Source: Actinomycetes bacterium
Lineage (GTDB): Bacteria; Actinomycetota; Acidimicrobiia; Acidimicrobiales; Palsa-688
DNA: 6,635 nt
NCBI GenBank assembly: GCA_021796905.1
Contig: JAKABK010000107.1
Coordinates: 1-6,635, forward strand
Direction: 5' to 3'
A program made the position numbers and the translations under genes. Numbering within the stretch: the first letter of the stretch is position 1; every line of letters begins with the position of its first letter. A model generated the notes under the pieces. The model searched no databases. It saw only the letters and a program-made list of their open reading frames with translations, and had not been told where the DNA came from. This document shows positions 1 through 6,635 of this stretch, piece after piece.

Positions 1-1
1 C

Positions 2-52
2 GTCGCGGATGTCGGCGGCGAGGCGCTCGCCCTCGCCGCCGACATCCGCGAC
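2..52. repeat. perfect 22-bp inverted repeat inside the SDR gene
   Basis: Positions 2-23 are the exact reverse complement of positions 31-52, around a 7-nt loop at 24-30. The arms are codon-aligned: the first codon of the left arm (GTC, 2-4) pairs with the last codon of the right arm (GAC, 50-52). The right arm encodes a normal SDR segment (LAADIRD). The left arm encodes VADVGGE, which is plausible but less diagnostic. It lies at the edge of the window, so a fold-back assembly or amplification artefact is as likely as a real hairpin. Confidence 0.9.
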
Positions 53-697
53 CACCACGAGGTGGTGCGGACCGTGGAGGCCGCGCTCGACCGGTTCGGG
101 CGGGTGGACGTCGTGGTCAACAACGCCGGCGGCCAGTTCAGCGCCCCGGCAGAACAGATCACCGCCGACGGCTGGCGTGCGGTCCACCGCCTCGCGGTGG
201 ACGCGGCCTGGGACCTCACCCACGAGGTAGCGACCCGCTCGATGATCCCCCGGCGCCGTGGGGTGGTGGTCTTCATCGGGTTCAGTCCCCGTCGGGGCAT
301 TCCCGGCATGGTCCACGCGGCGGCGGCCCGCGCTGCGGTCGAGAACCTCGCCGGCGGGCTCGCCTGCGATTGGAGCCGTTACGGGATCCGCTCGGTGTGC
401 GTCGCTCCGGGCAACATCGCCACCGAGGCGCTCTCGGCGTACGGCCCCGAAGCGGTCTCGGCATGGGAGGCTTCGGTGCCCCTCGGGCGTCTCGGCACCG
501 CCGAGGAGGTCGCCTCGGTGGTCGCCTTTCTCGTCTCGCCGGGAGCGGCCTACGTGACCGGGGCGACGGTGGTGGTCGACGGCGGCGTCGACGTGTGGGG
601 TCACGGTTGTCCCCCGCCGGCGCTCGAGGCGTCCCCGTCGGTCGGCGCCGACGGGGACGCCGGAGGGTCGACGACGATGCGGGCGTCGAGCCCGTAG
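2..697 (+). CDS. SDR family oxidoreductase, PECR/DECR-like (5' partial)
   Basis: Short-chain dehydrogenase/reductase, an NAD(P)(H)-dependent Rossmann enzyme, presumably cytosolic. The frame is open at the left edge, so the true start and the glycine-rich cofactor motif lie outside the window; 231 residues are visible and a GTG at 62 is not the start. Seen (numbered from the first visible residue): a DIRD segment at 14-17, NNAGGQF at 40-46, VAPGNI at 134-139, and a C-terminal VTGATVVVDGG ending near 195. The usual YxxxK pair is absent: the segment reads HAAAAR at 105-110, with Ala at the Tyr position and Arg at the Lys position. From memory, human peroxisomal trans-2-enoyl-CoA reductase has a very similar ungapped stretch (HSGAAR) and a similar NNGGGQF/PAE/GW region. 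An enoyl- or dienoyl-CoA reductase-like role is therefore inferred; the substrate is unknown. About 36 residues follow VDGG, low in complexity and overlapping the convergent gene. SDR membership is secure; the subfamily is moderately sure. Confidence 0.88.
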   Translation, partial: VADVGGEALALAADIRDHHEVVRTVEAALDRFGRVDVVVNNAGGQFSAPAEQITADGWRAVHRLAVDAAWDLTHEVATRSMIPRRRGVVVFIGFSPRRGIPGMVHAAAARAAVENLAGGLACDWSRYGIRSVCVAPGNIATEALSAYGPEAVSAWEASVPLGRLGTAEEVASVVAFLVSPGAAYVTGATVVVDGGVDVWGHGCPPPALEASPSVGADGDAGGSTTMRASSP

Positions 698-2820
698 GCA
701 CCCGATCGGGTCACCAGCAGGGGGTTGACCTCGAGCTCGGCCACCGCCGGGTGGCTCGCCGCCACCGAGGACAAGATGGCGACGGCCCTGGCGGCAGCGG
801 GGACGTCGAGGCTCGGACGGCCGCGGGTACCGGTGATCAGAGCAGCGCCCCGCAACGAGACGATCAGCTGTTCGGCTTGCTGCTCGTCGAGGGGTGCGAG
901 AGCGGCGGCCACGTCGCGGAGCACCTCGGCGTGGACGCCGCCGATCCCAACCAGCGCGACCGGGCCGAAACGCGGGTCACGTACGCAGCCGACGAGCAGC
1001 TCCACCCCGCCTGCCGGGTCGGCCATCGCCTCCACCGACAGCGGGCCGGGCCCGAGACGTGACCACATCTCGGCCGTGACCGCTTCGAGGGTCGCGGCGT
1101 CGCCGACACCGAGGACCACGCCCCCGAGGTCGCTCTTGTGCTCGAAGGCGACCGCCTTGACCGCCACGGGCCATCCGAGCTGGTCGGCGGCGCAAAGGGC
1201 TGTGAGCGGGTCGTGGACCACGTGGGCGGCCAGCATTGGGAAACCGGCCGCGGCGAGCAGGCCCCGGGCGGCGAAGTAGCCGCCGGCGGTTGGACCGGGA
1301 AGTGGCGGCGGGACCGGGGGCAGCTGCCGAAGCGGGCGGGCGGCGCGCTCGCAGAGCCGGGAGACGACCACGACCGCCGCCTCGATGTCGGAGTAGACCG
1401 GTACCCGGGCGGAGCGCAAGCGCTCGATCGCGCTCCCCCCGCCGGGGCTCCCCCCGTCGTGTGCGTCCGCGACCATCGAGTGGACGAAGAGAGCCTTGCC
1501 GTGGCGGGCGACGAGATCGCCGAGGCTCGAGGCGACTGCCTGCTCGGTCGCGCCCAGGTCGTCGCCGTAGGCCCCGTAACCCCCGAAGTACCCGGTCATC
1601 ACCACCGCGTCGACAGCGTCGGAGCCGAGGAGGGTGTCTGCGATCCGGGCGAAGGACCACAGGTCGTTCTCGCCCGCCCCGGCCAGGTCGACCGGGTTGC
1701 TGGTACCCCCCACGGTCCCGGTCGCCGCCGTCAGCCGGTCCGAGAGCTCGGTGGCAAAGCTCGGCACCACCAGGCCGCGGTCCTCGGCCAAGCCGGCGGC
1801 GACCGCGCCGTGCCCGCCGCCGTCGGCGACCAGCGCGAGGCGGCGTCCCGCTGGGGAGCGGCCGGCGAGCAGGCCCTGGAGCAGGTCGACCAGTTCTCTG
1901 GGAGTCGAGACGTGCTCGATCCCCGCGGCCCGGCACGCGGCGGCCACCGCGGGGGCGCCGCTCACTATCGCGCCGGTGTGGGAGCGCGCTGCGCGTCCGG
2001 CGGCGCCGCCGCCGGCGACGGCGATCATCGCGATCGGGGTGCCGGCAACGGTCGCTTCGCGCGCGACCTCGAGGAACCGGCGGCCGCGGTGGAAGTCCTC
2101 GCAGTACAACGCGATGGCTTCGACACCCTCCGCCCGGGCGAAGTCGGCGACCAGGTCGGCCACGTCGAGGTCGGCCTGGTTGCCGATCGAGGCGAACCGG
2201 CTGAAACCGAGGCCCGCAGCGGCAGCCCTCGCCGCGACCTCCAGTGCCAGGTTGCCGCTCTGGGAGATCAAACCGATCGACCCCGAGGGCAGCTCGTTGG
2301 ACGTGAGGTGCAGTTCGGTGGTCGCGTCCATCACCCCCAGGCAGTTGGGGCCGAGGAGCACGGCACCGGCCCGCCGGACCCGCTCGACGGCTGCCGCTTC
2401 TCTCCGGGCGCCGTCGGGACCGGTCTCGCCGAGCCCGGCGGTCACCGCGAGGATCGCTCGGGCGCCCGCGTCGAGGGCCTCGTCGACGGCCCGGTCGAAG
2501 GCTCCGGCGGGCACGGCGAGCACGACCAGCTCCGGTGGTGTCGGCACTTCGAGCAGGTCGCGGTGGGCGGGTCGGCCGAGCACGGTGCCGCCCCGCCGGT
2601 TCACGAGCATCACCTCCCGCCGGTGAGCGCCGCGAAGCGCGTTGCGCGACAGCCAGTTGCCCCATTTGCGGGGATTGTCGGAGGCGCCGAGCACCGCCAC
2701 CGAGGTCGGGTCGAACAGGTAGTGGAGGTCCCGGCGGTCGGTGTCGCAGGGGTGGGTTTCGCAGTTGTGGGTGTCGCAGGGGTGGGTGGCCGCTTGGTCC
2801 GGTTCGGACGCTGGGGTCAT
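601..2820 (-). CDS. NDP-forming acyl-CoA synthetase (acetate-CoA ligase superfamily, fused alpha-beta)
   Basis: A 739-residue protein of the ADP-forming acyl-CoA synthetase family, which makes an acyl-CoA from acid, CoA and ATP through a phosphohistidine; probably cytosolic. Domains in order: a short His/Cys-rich leader (about 1-30); a CoA-binding Rossmann domain (about 34-165, GASDNP at 45-50, GPNCLG at 157-162); succinyl-CoA-ligase-like domains (about 180-490, SQSGN at 186-190, SHTGA at 280-284 with H281 as likely phosphohistidine); a Pro-rich linker (about 499-510); and an ATP-grasp domain (about 512-717, HKSDLGG at 561-567 with H561 as likely phosphate-transfer His, GIGGVHAEVLRDV at 625-637, ELEVNP at 695-700). 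All key family residues appear present. The ATG at 2820 is chosen because it overlaps the upstream stop as ATGA; no clear Shine-Dalgarno precedes it, suggesting reinitiation. The same frame stays open far upstream, but there it shadows the ATPase gene. Last gene of the importer operon; the acid substrate cannot be read from sequence. Its low-complexity tail overlaps the convergent SDR by 97 bp. Confidence 0.92.
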   Translation of the reverse strand: MTPASEPDQAATHPCDTHNCETHPCDTDRRDLHYLFDPTSVAVLGASDNPRKWGNWLSRNALRGAHRREVMLVNRRGGTVLGRPAHRDLLEVPTPPELVVLAVPAGAFDRAVDEALDAGARAILAVTAGLGETGPDGARREAAAVERVRRAGAVLLGPNCLGVMDATTELHLTSNELPSGSIGLISQSGNLALEVAARAAAAGLGFSRFASIGNQADLDVADLVADFARAEGVEAIALYCEDFHRGRRFLEVAREATVAGTPIAMIAVAGGGAAGRAARSHTGAIVSGAPAVAAACRAAGIEHVSTPRELVDLLQGLLAGRSPAGRRLALVADGGGHGAVAAGLAEDRGLVVPSFATELSDRLTAATGTVGGTSNPVDLAGAGENDLWSFARIADTLLGSDAVDAVVMTGYFGGYGAYGDDLGATEQAVASSLGDLVARHGKALFVHSMVADAHDGGSPGGGSAIERLRSARVPVYSDIEAAVVVVSRLCERAARPLRQLPPVPPPLPGPTAGGYFAARGLLAAAGFPMLAAHVVHDPLTALCAADQLGWPVAVKAVAFEHKSDLGGVVLGVGDAATLEAVTAEMWSRLGPGPLSVEAMADPAGGVELLVGCVRDPRFGPVALVGIGGVHAEVLRDVAAALAPLDEQQAEQLIVSLRGAALITGTRGRPSLDVPAAARAVAILSSVAASHPAVAELEVNPLLVTRSGAYGLDARIVVDPPASPSAPTDGDASSAGGGQP
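628..661. terminator. 14-bp perfect hairpin in the convergent overlap, possible bidirectional terminator
   Basis: Positions 628-641 are the exact reverse complement of 648-661, with a 6-nt loop at 642-647, giving a very GC-rich stem. It sits between the two facing stop codons (603-601 on the minus strand, 695-697 on the plus strand), so it lies inside the last codons of both genes. No T-run follows on either strand, so it would be a U-tract-less terminator or an RNA 3'-end stabiliser rather than a classical intrinsic terminator. The structure is certain; the function is inferred from position. Confidence 0.5.
2741..2785 (-). repeat. three 15-bp tandem repeats encoding a His-x-Cys motif
   Basis: Three adjacent 15-bp units (2741-2755, 2756-2770, 2771-2785) lie in frame near the 5' end of the acyl-CoA synthetase gene. 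The first and third are identical and the middle one differs at three positions. Together they encode a five-residue period on the minus strand (HPCDT, HNCET, HPCDT), placing H13, C15, H18, C20, H23 and C25 at regular spacing before the CoA-binding domain. No in-frame ATG, GTG or TTG lies between the repeat and the first strand of that domain, so the repeat should be translated if the ATG at 2820 is used. Confidence 0.85.
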
Positions 2821-4634
2821 GGTTGCCAGGCGGTGGGTTGGTCGTTGACTCGGTGGGCGAGCTTGGGGACGTCGGTGATCAGCCTGGTGGTATAGGGGTC
2901 CACGGGATCCTCCATGATGTCCTCGACCGGCCCGGACTCGACGATCCGACCGTCGCAGAGGACGACCGCCTGCTGGGCGATGCTGCGGACCAGGGCGAGG
3001 TTGTGGGTGATGAACAGCATGGTGAGCTGTCGTTCGGCCTGGAGGCGTCTGAGCAGTTCGACGATCACCGCCTGGACCGAGACGTCGAGGGCGGAGGTCA
3101 CTTCGTCGCAGACCAGCAGGGTCGGTTCGACGACCAGGGCCCGGGCGATAGCGACGCGCTGTCGTTCCCCTCCGGAGAGCTGGTCGGGGTAGCGGTCGAC
3201 GAAGTCCGGTCCGAGGGACACCTCGCCCAGGACCCTGGCCACCCGGTCGTCGCGGTCCCGGGGAGCTACGGTGCGGAACTGGTCGAGGGGTTGGGTGATG
3301 ATCTGGCCGACGGTCTTGCGGGGGTTCAGCGAGGTGTAGGGGTTCTGGAACACGTACTGGATGCGGGCCAGCGCGTCCTTGGAGCGCCGGCTGGTTCCCG
3401 GGGGCAGCTCGGCACCCTCGAAGCGGATGTGGCCGCTCCAGTGTGAGTGCAGGCCGGCGATGCAGCGGGCCAGGGTCGTCTTGCCCGAGCCGGACTCGCC
3501 GACCACCGCGGTGCAGGTCTCGGGAGCGACCTGGAGGTCGATGTGGCGCAGCACGTGGAACCGTCCGTAATGGGCGTCGAGGCCGTCCAGTTCGAGCAGG
3601 GTCTCGGACCGTCTCGTCGGTGGGGCGACGAACAGGCCTCTCCTCGGGGCCGCTCCGATGGTCTCCGCCGCCCTCAGGCAGCGGACCAGGCGACTGTCGA
3701 GGACGACCGGGGGAGGATCCAGTTCCCGGCAGGCGTCGGCGACCTGCGGGCAGCGCGGGGCGAAAGAGCAGCCCGGGGGTCGACGGCCGGGGCGGGGAGG
3801 TTGACCCGGGACGCCGATAAGTGTCTCGGCCCGCTCGGGGGAGGGGACCGCAGCGAGCAGACCCTGGGTGTAGGGGTGGACCGGGTTGGCGAAGACCTTG
3901 TCGGTGGAGCCGAGCTCGATCAGCCGGCCGGCGTACATCACCGCTACGCGCGACACCAGGCCGCTCACCACCGCCAGGTCGTGGCTCACGTAGACCGCCG
4001 CGGTCGCGTACGTGTCGCAGAGGTGGCGGACCGTGTCGAGGACGTGGCGTTGGGTCGACACGTCGAGGCCGGTGGTCGGCTCGTCGAGGACGATCACCGA
4101 CGAGCGGCAGGCGAAGGCCATGGCGATCGCCACCCTCTGCTGCTGGCCGCCGGACAACTGGTGGGGGTACTTGCGCAGGATCCCCGAGCCCGGGTCGAGG
4201 CGGGCCTCGGTCAGGACCGTGGCGATACGCTCGTCGGGATCCTCGGCGGCGCCCCGGTGGGCGTCGAGCACCTCGTGCATCTGGCGGCCGATCCGCAAGG
4301 TCGGGTTGAGCGCCGCCCCGGGGTCCTGGGGGACGTAGGCGACCCGGGAGCCCCGCAGCGCGCGCAGCTCCCGCTCGTCGAGGCCGAGCAGGTCGAGACC
4401 GTCGATCGAGACCTTCCCGCCGGTGATCGTGAGCCCACGCCGGGCGTAGCCGAGCAGGGCGAGCGCGACGGTCGTCTTGCCGGACCCGGACTCGCCGACC
4501 AGGCCGAGGATCTCGCCCGGGCCGACCCGGAACGACACCTCGTCGACCACCTCCGGCCCTCCGGTGACGCGGATCTGGAGGTCCTCCACCTCGACCCGCT
4601 CCGAGCCCGACACCTGGGTCGGAGCGCCGGTCAC
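2817..4634 (-). CDS. ABC importer ATPase with two fused domains (DppD-DppF/OppD-OppF type)
   Basis: A 605-residue protein with two complete ATPase domains of the peptide/opine/nickel importer family; it powers uptake at the inner face of the membrane. First half: Walker A GESGSGKTT at 47-55, Q-loop Q103, signature LSGGQQQR at 160-167, Walker B ending D184-E185, H-loop H218. It is followed by the family's C-terminal oligopeptide tail with four cysteines (C289, C295, C302, C319), which in some relatives binds an iron-sulfur cluster. Second half: Walker A GESGSGKTT at 379-387, Q430, LSGGERQR at 486-493, D510-E511, H544, then only a short tail without a Cys set. All catalytic residues appear intact in both halves. 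In most systems these are two separate proteins; fusions are common in actinobacteria. The GTG at 4634 overlaps the upstream stop as GTGA, with only a weak GGCGG upstream. The stop overlaps the synthetase start as ATGA. The transported solute cannot be deduced. Confidence 0.94.
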   Translation of the reverse strand: MTGAPTQVSGSERVEVEDLQIRVTGGPEVVDEVSFRVGPGEILGLVGESGSGKTTVALALLGYARRGLTITGGKVSIDGLDLLGLDERELRALRGSRVAYVPQDPGAALNPTLRIGRQMHEVLDAHRGAAEDPDERIATVLTEARLDPGSGILRKYPHQLSGGQQQRVAIAMAFACRSSVIVLDEPTTGLDVSTQRHVLDTVRHLCDTYATAAVYVSHDLAVVSGLVSRVAVMYAGRLIELGSTDKVFANPVHPYTQGLLAAVPSPERAETLIGVPGQPPRPGRRPPGCSFAPRCPQVADACRELDPPPVVLDSRLVRCLRAAETIGAAPRRGLFVAPPTRRSETLLELDGLDAHYGRFHVLRHIDLQVAPETCTAVVGESGSGKTTLARCIAGLHSHWSGHIRFEGAELPPGTSRRSKDALARIQYVFQNPYTSLNPRKTVGQIITQPLDQFRTVAPRDRDDRVARVLGEVSLGPDFVDRYPDQLSGGERQRVAIARALVVEPTLLVCDEVTSALDVSVQAVIVELLRRLQAERQLTMLFITHNLALVRSIAQQAVVLCDGRIVESGPVEDIMEDPVDPYTTRLITDVPKLAHRVNDQPTAWQP

Positions 4635-5584
4635 CCGAGACCGCCGATGGCGCCGGTGCCGACCACGTTGGCGATGGTGGCGTCGTCGCTGCGGCCCTCG
4701 ACGCCGATGACCACCCGGGCGATGGCGTCGGTGAAGGTGTTGACACCGATGGTGAGCAGCGCGATCAGCGCGGCGGGCACGACCACCGCCCAGGGGTTGG
4801 AGGACAGACCGATGCGGTTCTCCTGGATCATGTACCCCCAGTTGGGTGCCGGCGGCGGGAGCCCGAAGCCGAGGAACGCGAGGCCGGCGATGATCACGAT
4901 CGAGTAGGTGAGCCGTAGACCGGTCTCGACCATCAGCGGGCTGACCAGGTTGGGGAGCAGCTCGCTGCGCATCACCTTGGCAGGTCCCATCCCTTGCAGC
5001 TCGACGGCCTTCACGTAGTCACGTTCGGAGACGTCCAGGGTCGCCGAGCGCAGCACCCGGGCAACCGGGGGGGCCTGCGCGAACCCGACGGCGAGGATGA
5101 TCAACCACAGCTTCGGCCCGACGATGCTCACGAGCAGCAGTGCGAACACCAGCGACGGGAAGGCGAGCACCACGTCCACGGTGCGCATGATCAGACCGTC
5201 GACCAAGCCGCGGAGGTAGGCGGCCGAGATGCCGGCGGCGGCGCCGACGACCACCCCGAAGATGGTCGCCGCGGCGGCCATGATCAGCAGGACCCAGCCG
5301 CCGGCCAGGACCCGCGACAGCACGTCCCGGCCCAGCTCGTCGCCCCCGAGGAGGTTCGCCGCCGAAGGCGCCGCGAACGGTGAGGTGACGAACGCGTCCG
5401 GGGAGGCGGGGGCGACGAACGGACCGATCACCGCCACCAGGACCACGAACCCGGCGATGCCGAGGCCGATCGCTCCGCGCCGGGTCCGCGCCGCCCGGAG
5501 CAGCACCGGTGCGGGCCGCTTCCGCCGGGGCGGGCCGCTCGGGGTGTGCGCGCTGGCGGCGTCGGATCGGAGGACATCGGTCAC
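4631..5584 (-). CDS. ABC importer inner-membrane permease, DppC/OppC type
   Basis: A 317-residue permease, one of two that form the membrane channel of a peptide/opine/nickel-type importer. A basic, Pro-rich cytoplasmic N-terminus (about 1-37) leads into a first membrane segment at about 38-60. The family's periplasmic LLGGDELGRDVLSRVLAG stretch is at 78-95. Further hydrophobic segments lie near 97-118, 135-155, 158-175, 222-242 and 264-284, giving about six in total. The coupling (EAA-type) loop is at about 189-215 (DYVKAVELQGMG, then LLPNLVSPL) and contacts the ATPase. The C-terminus is slightly atypical: the usual DPR-like ending is replaced by about 25 residues rich in Gly and small residues. 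The GTG at 5584 is supported by a well-spaced GGGAGG. The gene begins 3 bp after the DppB-type gene and its stop overlaps the ATPase start. Confidence 0.93.
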   Translation of the reverse strand: MTDVLRSDAASAHTPSGPPRRKRPAPVLLRAARTRRGAIGLGIAGFVVLVAVIGPFVAPASPDAFVTSPFAAPSAANLLGGDELGRDVLSRVLAGGWVLLIMAAAATIFGVVVGAAAGISAAYLRGLVDGLIMRTVDVVLAFPSLVFALLLVSIVGPKLWLIILAVGFAQAPPVARVLRSATLDVSERDYVKAVELQGMGPAKVMRSELLPNLVSPLMVETGLRLTYSIVIIAGLAFLGFGLPPPAPNWGYMIQENRIGLSSNPWAVVVPAALIALLTIGVNTFTDAIARVVIGVEGRSDDATIANVVGTGAIGGLG

Positions 5585-5587
5585 CTG

Positions 5588-6625
5588 CTACCTCCCGAGG
5601 CGCCGGCGGGGCGAGGCGAGCAGGGCGATCACGTCGCTCGAGATGTTCACGATCACGTAGAACGCAGCGAGGATCACCACGATCAGCTGGATGGTCGGGA
5701 TGTCTCGGTCGTTGACCGCGTTGACCAGCCCTTGGCCGATCCCGGGGAAGTTGAACACGTCCTCGACGATCACGATCCCTCCCGCCAGGTACAAGAAGTT
5801 GAGGCCGATCACCTGCACGGTCGGGGCGATGGCGTTGGGCAGGGCGTGCACGAAGGTGACCCTCCAGGGTCGCAACCCCTCCAGGCGGGCCATCTCCACA
5901 TAGTCCGACTCGAGCGCCTCGATCATCGCCGCGCGCATCATCCGCAGGATGTAGGGGACGATCACGAGCACCAGGGTCGCGGTCGGCAGGATCAGCAGCT
6001 CGGGGTAGCTCCACGCGTAGCTGCCCGGCGGTATCAGCGACACCGCCGGCAGCAGGTGGGCCACCACCGTCGAGAACACGATGATCAGGGCGATCGCCAC
6101 CACGAACTCGGGCAGCGAGGTCACTGCGAGCGCCACCACCGAGCTGACGTGGTCGAACCAGCTGTCCTTGCGGAGCGCGGCGAGCGCGCCGAGGACCACT
6201 CCGAGCACCGTGCCGATCACCCCTGCCAGGGCGACCAGCACCGCCGAGTTGACCAGCCGGGGGGCGACCAGGCTCCAGACGTCCTGGCCATCGGCGAAGG
6301 ACCTACCGGGATGTCCGGTGAGCAGCCCGGAGATCCAGCTCCAGTACTGGTAGGCGACGCTGCGGTTCAAGTGGAGCTGGTCCTCGATCGCCTTGATCCG
6401 AGCCGGGGTCGCCGTGTGGCCGAGCACGGCGTAGGCGGCGTTGCCGGGAAGGACCTCGGTGGCGACGAAGATCACGACCGACACCACGAACAAGGTGACG
6501 ATCCCGATCAGCCCCCGGCGCAGCACCAGGGAGCCGATGACGTGGCGCTGCGCCCAGGGCAGCGACGCCTCGGTCCCGGCTCTGCCCGTAGTCTCCTCGA
6601 CCAGCATGCGCTCCCCCAACTGCAC
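5588..6625 (-). CDS. ABC importer inner-membrane permease, DppB/OppB type
   Basis: A 345-residue permease, partner of the DppC-type protein in the importer channel. A polar N-terminus of about 37 residues precedes the first membrane segment (about 38-58), which ends in the family's LPGNAA (59-64). The periplasmic region reads IEDQLHLNRSVAYQYWSWI at 80-98. Further hydrophobic segments lie near 124-150, 160-186, 208-228, 268-287 and 312-335. The coupling loop is at 241-270 (DYVEMARLEG, then ALPNAIAPTV), and the conserved VEDVFNFPGIGQGLV is at 287-301. The start is uncertain: GTG at 6625 has an AGGA just upstream, and ATG at 6607 (residue 7) has GGGGGAG upstream, both closely spaced. The frame stays open to the window edge, so an earlier start is possible, but the length already suits the family. 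It is the most upstream operon gene visible; the promoter and binding-protein gene would lie beyond the right edge. Confidence 0.92.
   Translation of the reverse strand: MQLGERMLVEETTGRAGTEASLPWAQRHVIGSLVLRRGLIGIVTLFVVSVVIFVATEVLPGNAAYAVLGHTATPARIKAIEDQLHLNRSVAYQYWSWISGLLTGHPGRSFADGQDVWSLVAPRLVNSAVLVALAGVIGTVLGVVLGALAALRKDSWFDHVSSVVALAVTSLPEFVVAIALIIVFSTVVAHLLPAVSLIPPGSYAWSYPELLILPTATLVLVIVPYILRMMRAAMIEALESDYVEMARLEGLRPWRVTFVHALPNAIAPTVQVIGLNFLYLAGGIVIVEDVFNFPGIGQGLVNAVNDRDIPTIQLIVVILAAFYVIVNISSDVIALLASPRRRLGR
5591..5596 (-). promoter_or_regulatory. ribosome binding site for the DppC-type permease
   Basis: Read on the minus strand this is GGGAGG, followed by six bases (TAGCAG) and then the GTG at 5584. 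It is the clearest Shine-Dalgarno in the window and fixes the GTG as the start. It overlaps the end of the DppB-type gene: the upstream TAG stop lies in the spacer. Confidence 0.75.
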
Positions 6626-6635
6626 CCGTCCTCGA

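Noticed and set aside
62..697. GTG at 62 as the start of the SDR gene
   Set aside because: The frame is open to the left edge and residues before 62 already match the SDR fold (the DIRD segment), so the gene is truncated by the window rather than starting there.
977..2665. Minus-strand open frame of 562 codons overlapping the synthetase in another frame
   Set aside because: Arg/Pro/Gly-rich translation typical of an out-of-frame reading of GC-rich DNA. The synthetase frame is clearly the coding one.
1138..2895. Long plus-strand open frame (585 codons) opposite the synthetase
   Set aside because: It is antisense to a gene with every expected family motif, and its translation has no recognisable domain. 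Long antisense frames are expected in GC-rich coding DNA.
3478..4500. Near-identical DNA stretches around 3478-3508 and 4470-4500 that could be read as a repeat
   Set aside because: These are the two Walker A motifs of the fused ATPase; protein conservation explains the similarity.
601..4746. A single 1381-residue minus-strand open frame covering the synthetase and all of the ATPase gene
   Set aside because: Upstream of 2820 the translation is Arg/Pro-rich and matches no family, while another frame there encodes a perfect double ATPase. The ATGA overlap at 2817-2820 gives a natural start.
3447..4907. Long plus-strand open frame (486 codons) opposite the ATPase fusion
   Set aside because: Composition shadow of the ATPase gene, with no domain and no plausible start context.

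Overview
This is a GC-rich, densely coding window with almost no intergenic DNA, GTG starts and 4-base ATGA/GTGA overlaps. That style fits a high-GC actinobacterium or an actinobacterium-like metagenomic genome. No rRNA or other phylogenetic marker is present, so the taxon is inferred from style only.

Layout: four genes lie on the minus strand and read from right to left. The first two are permeases of a peptide/opine/nickel-type ABC importer: a DppB-type permease (5588-6625) and a DppC-type permease (4631-5584). Next is one polypeptide carrying two ATPase domains, a DppD-DppF fusion (2817-4634). The last is an NDP-forming acyl-CoA synthetase of the acetate-CoA ligase (ADP-forming) superfamily (601-2820). 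The gaps are 3 bp, then GTGA, then ATGA, so the block looks like a single translationally coupled operon. The solute-binding protein expected for such an importer is not in the window and would probably lie upstream, beyond 6635. From the left edge, a plus-strand short-chain dehydrogenase/reductase lacking its N-terminus (2-697) runs convergently into the synthetase gene. Their 3' ends overlap by 97 bp.

How the genes may work together (inference): the importer brings in a small solute, and the coupled synthetase would activate an acid, either the solute itself or a breakdown product, to its CoA thioester. The SDR resembles peroxisomal trans-2-enoyl-CoA reductase (PECR/DECR-like) more than FabG, so it may also act on CoA esters, but it belongs to a different transcription unit.

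I see no CRISPR array, mobile element, RNA gene or clearly new system. The points most worth a second look are a perfect 22-bp inverted repeat at the extreme left edge, a perfect 14-bp hairpin inside the convergent overlap, and a short His/Cys tandem repeat at the N-terminus of the acyl-CoA synthetase.
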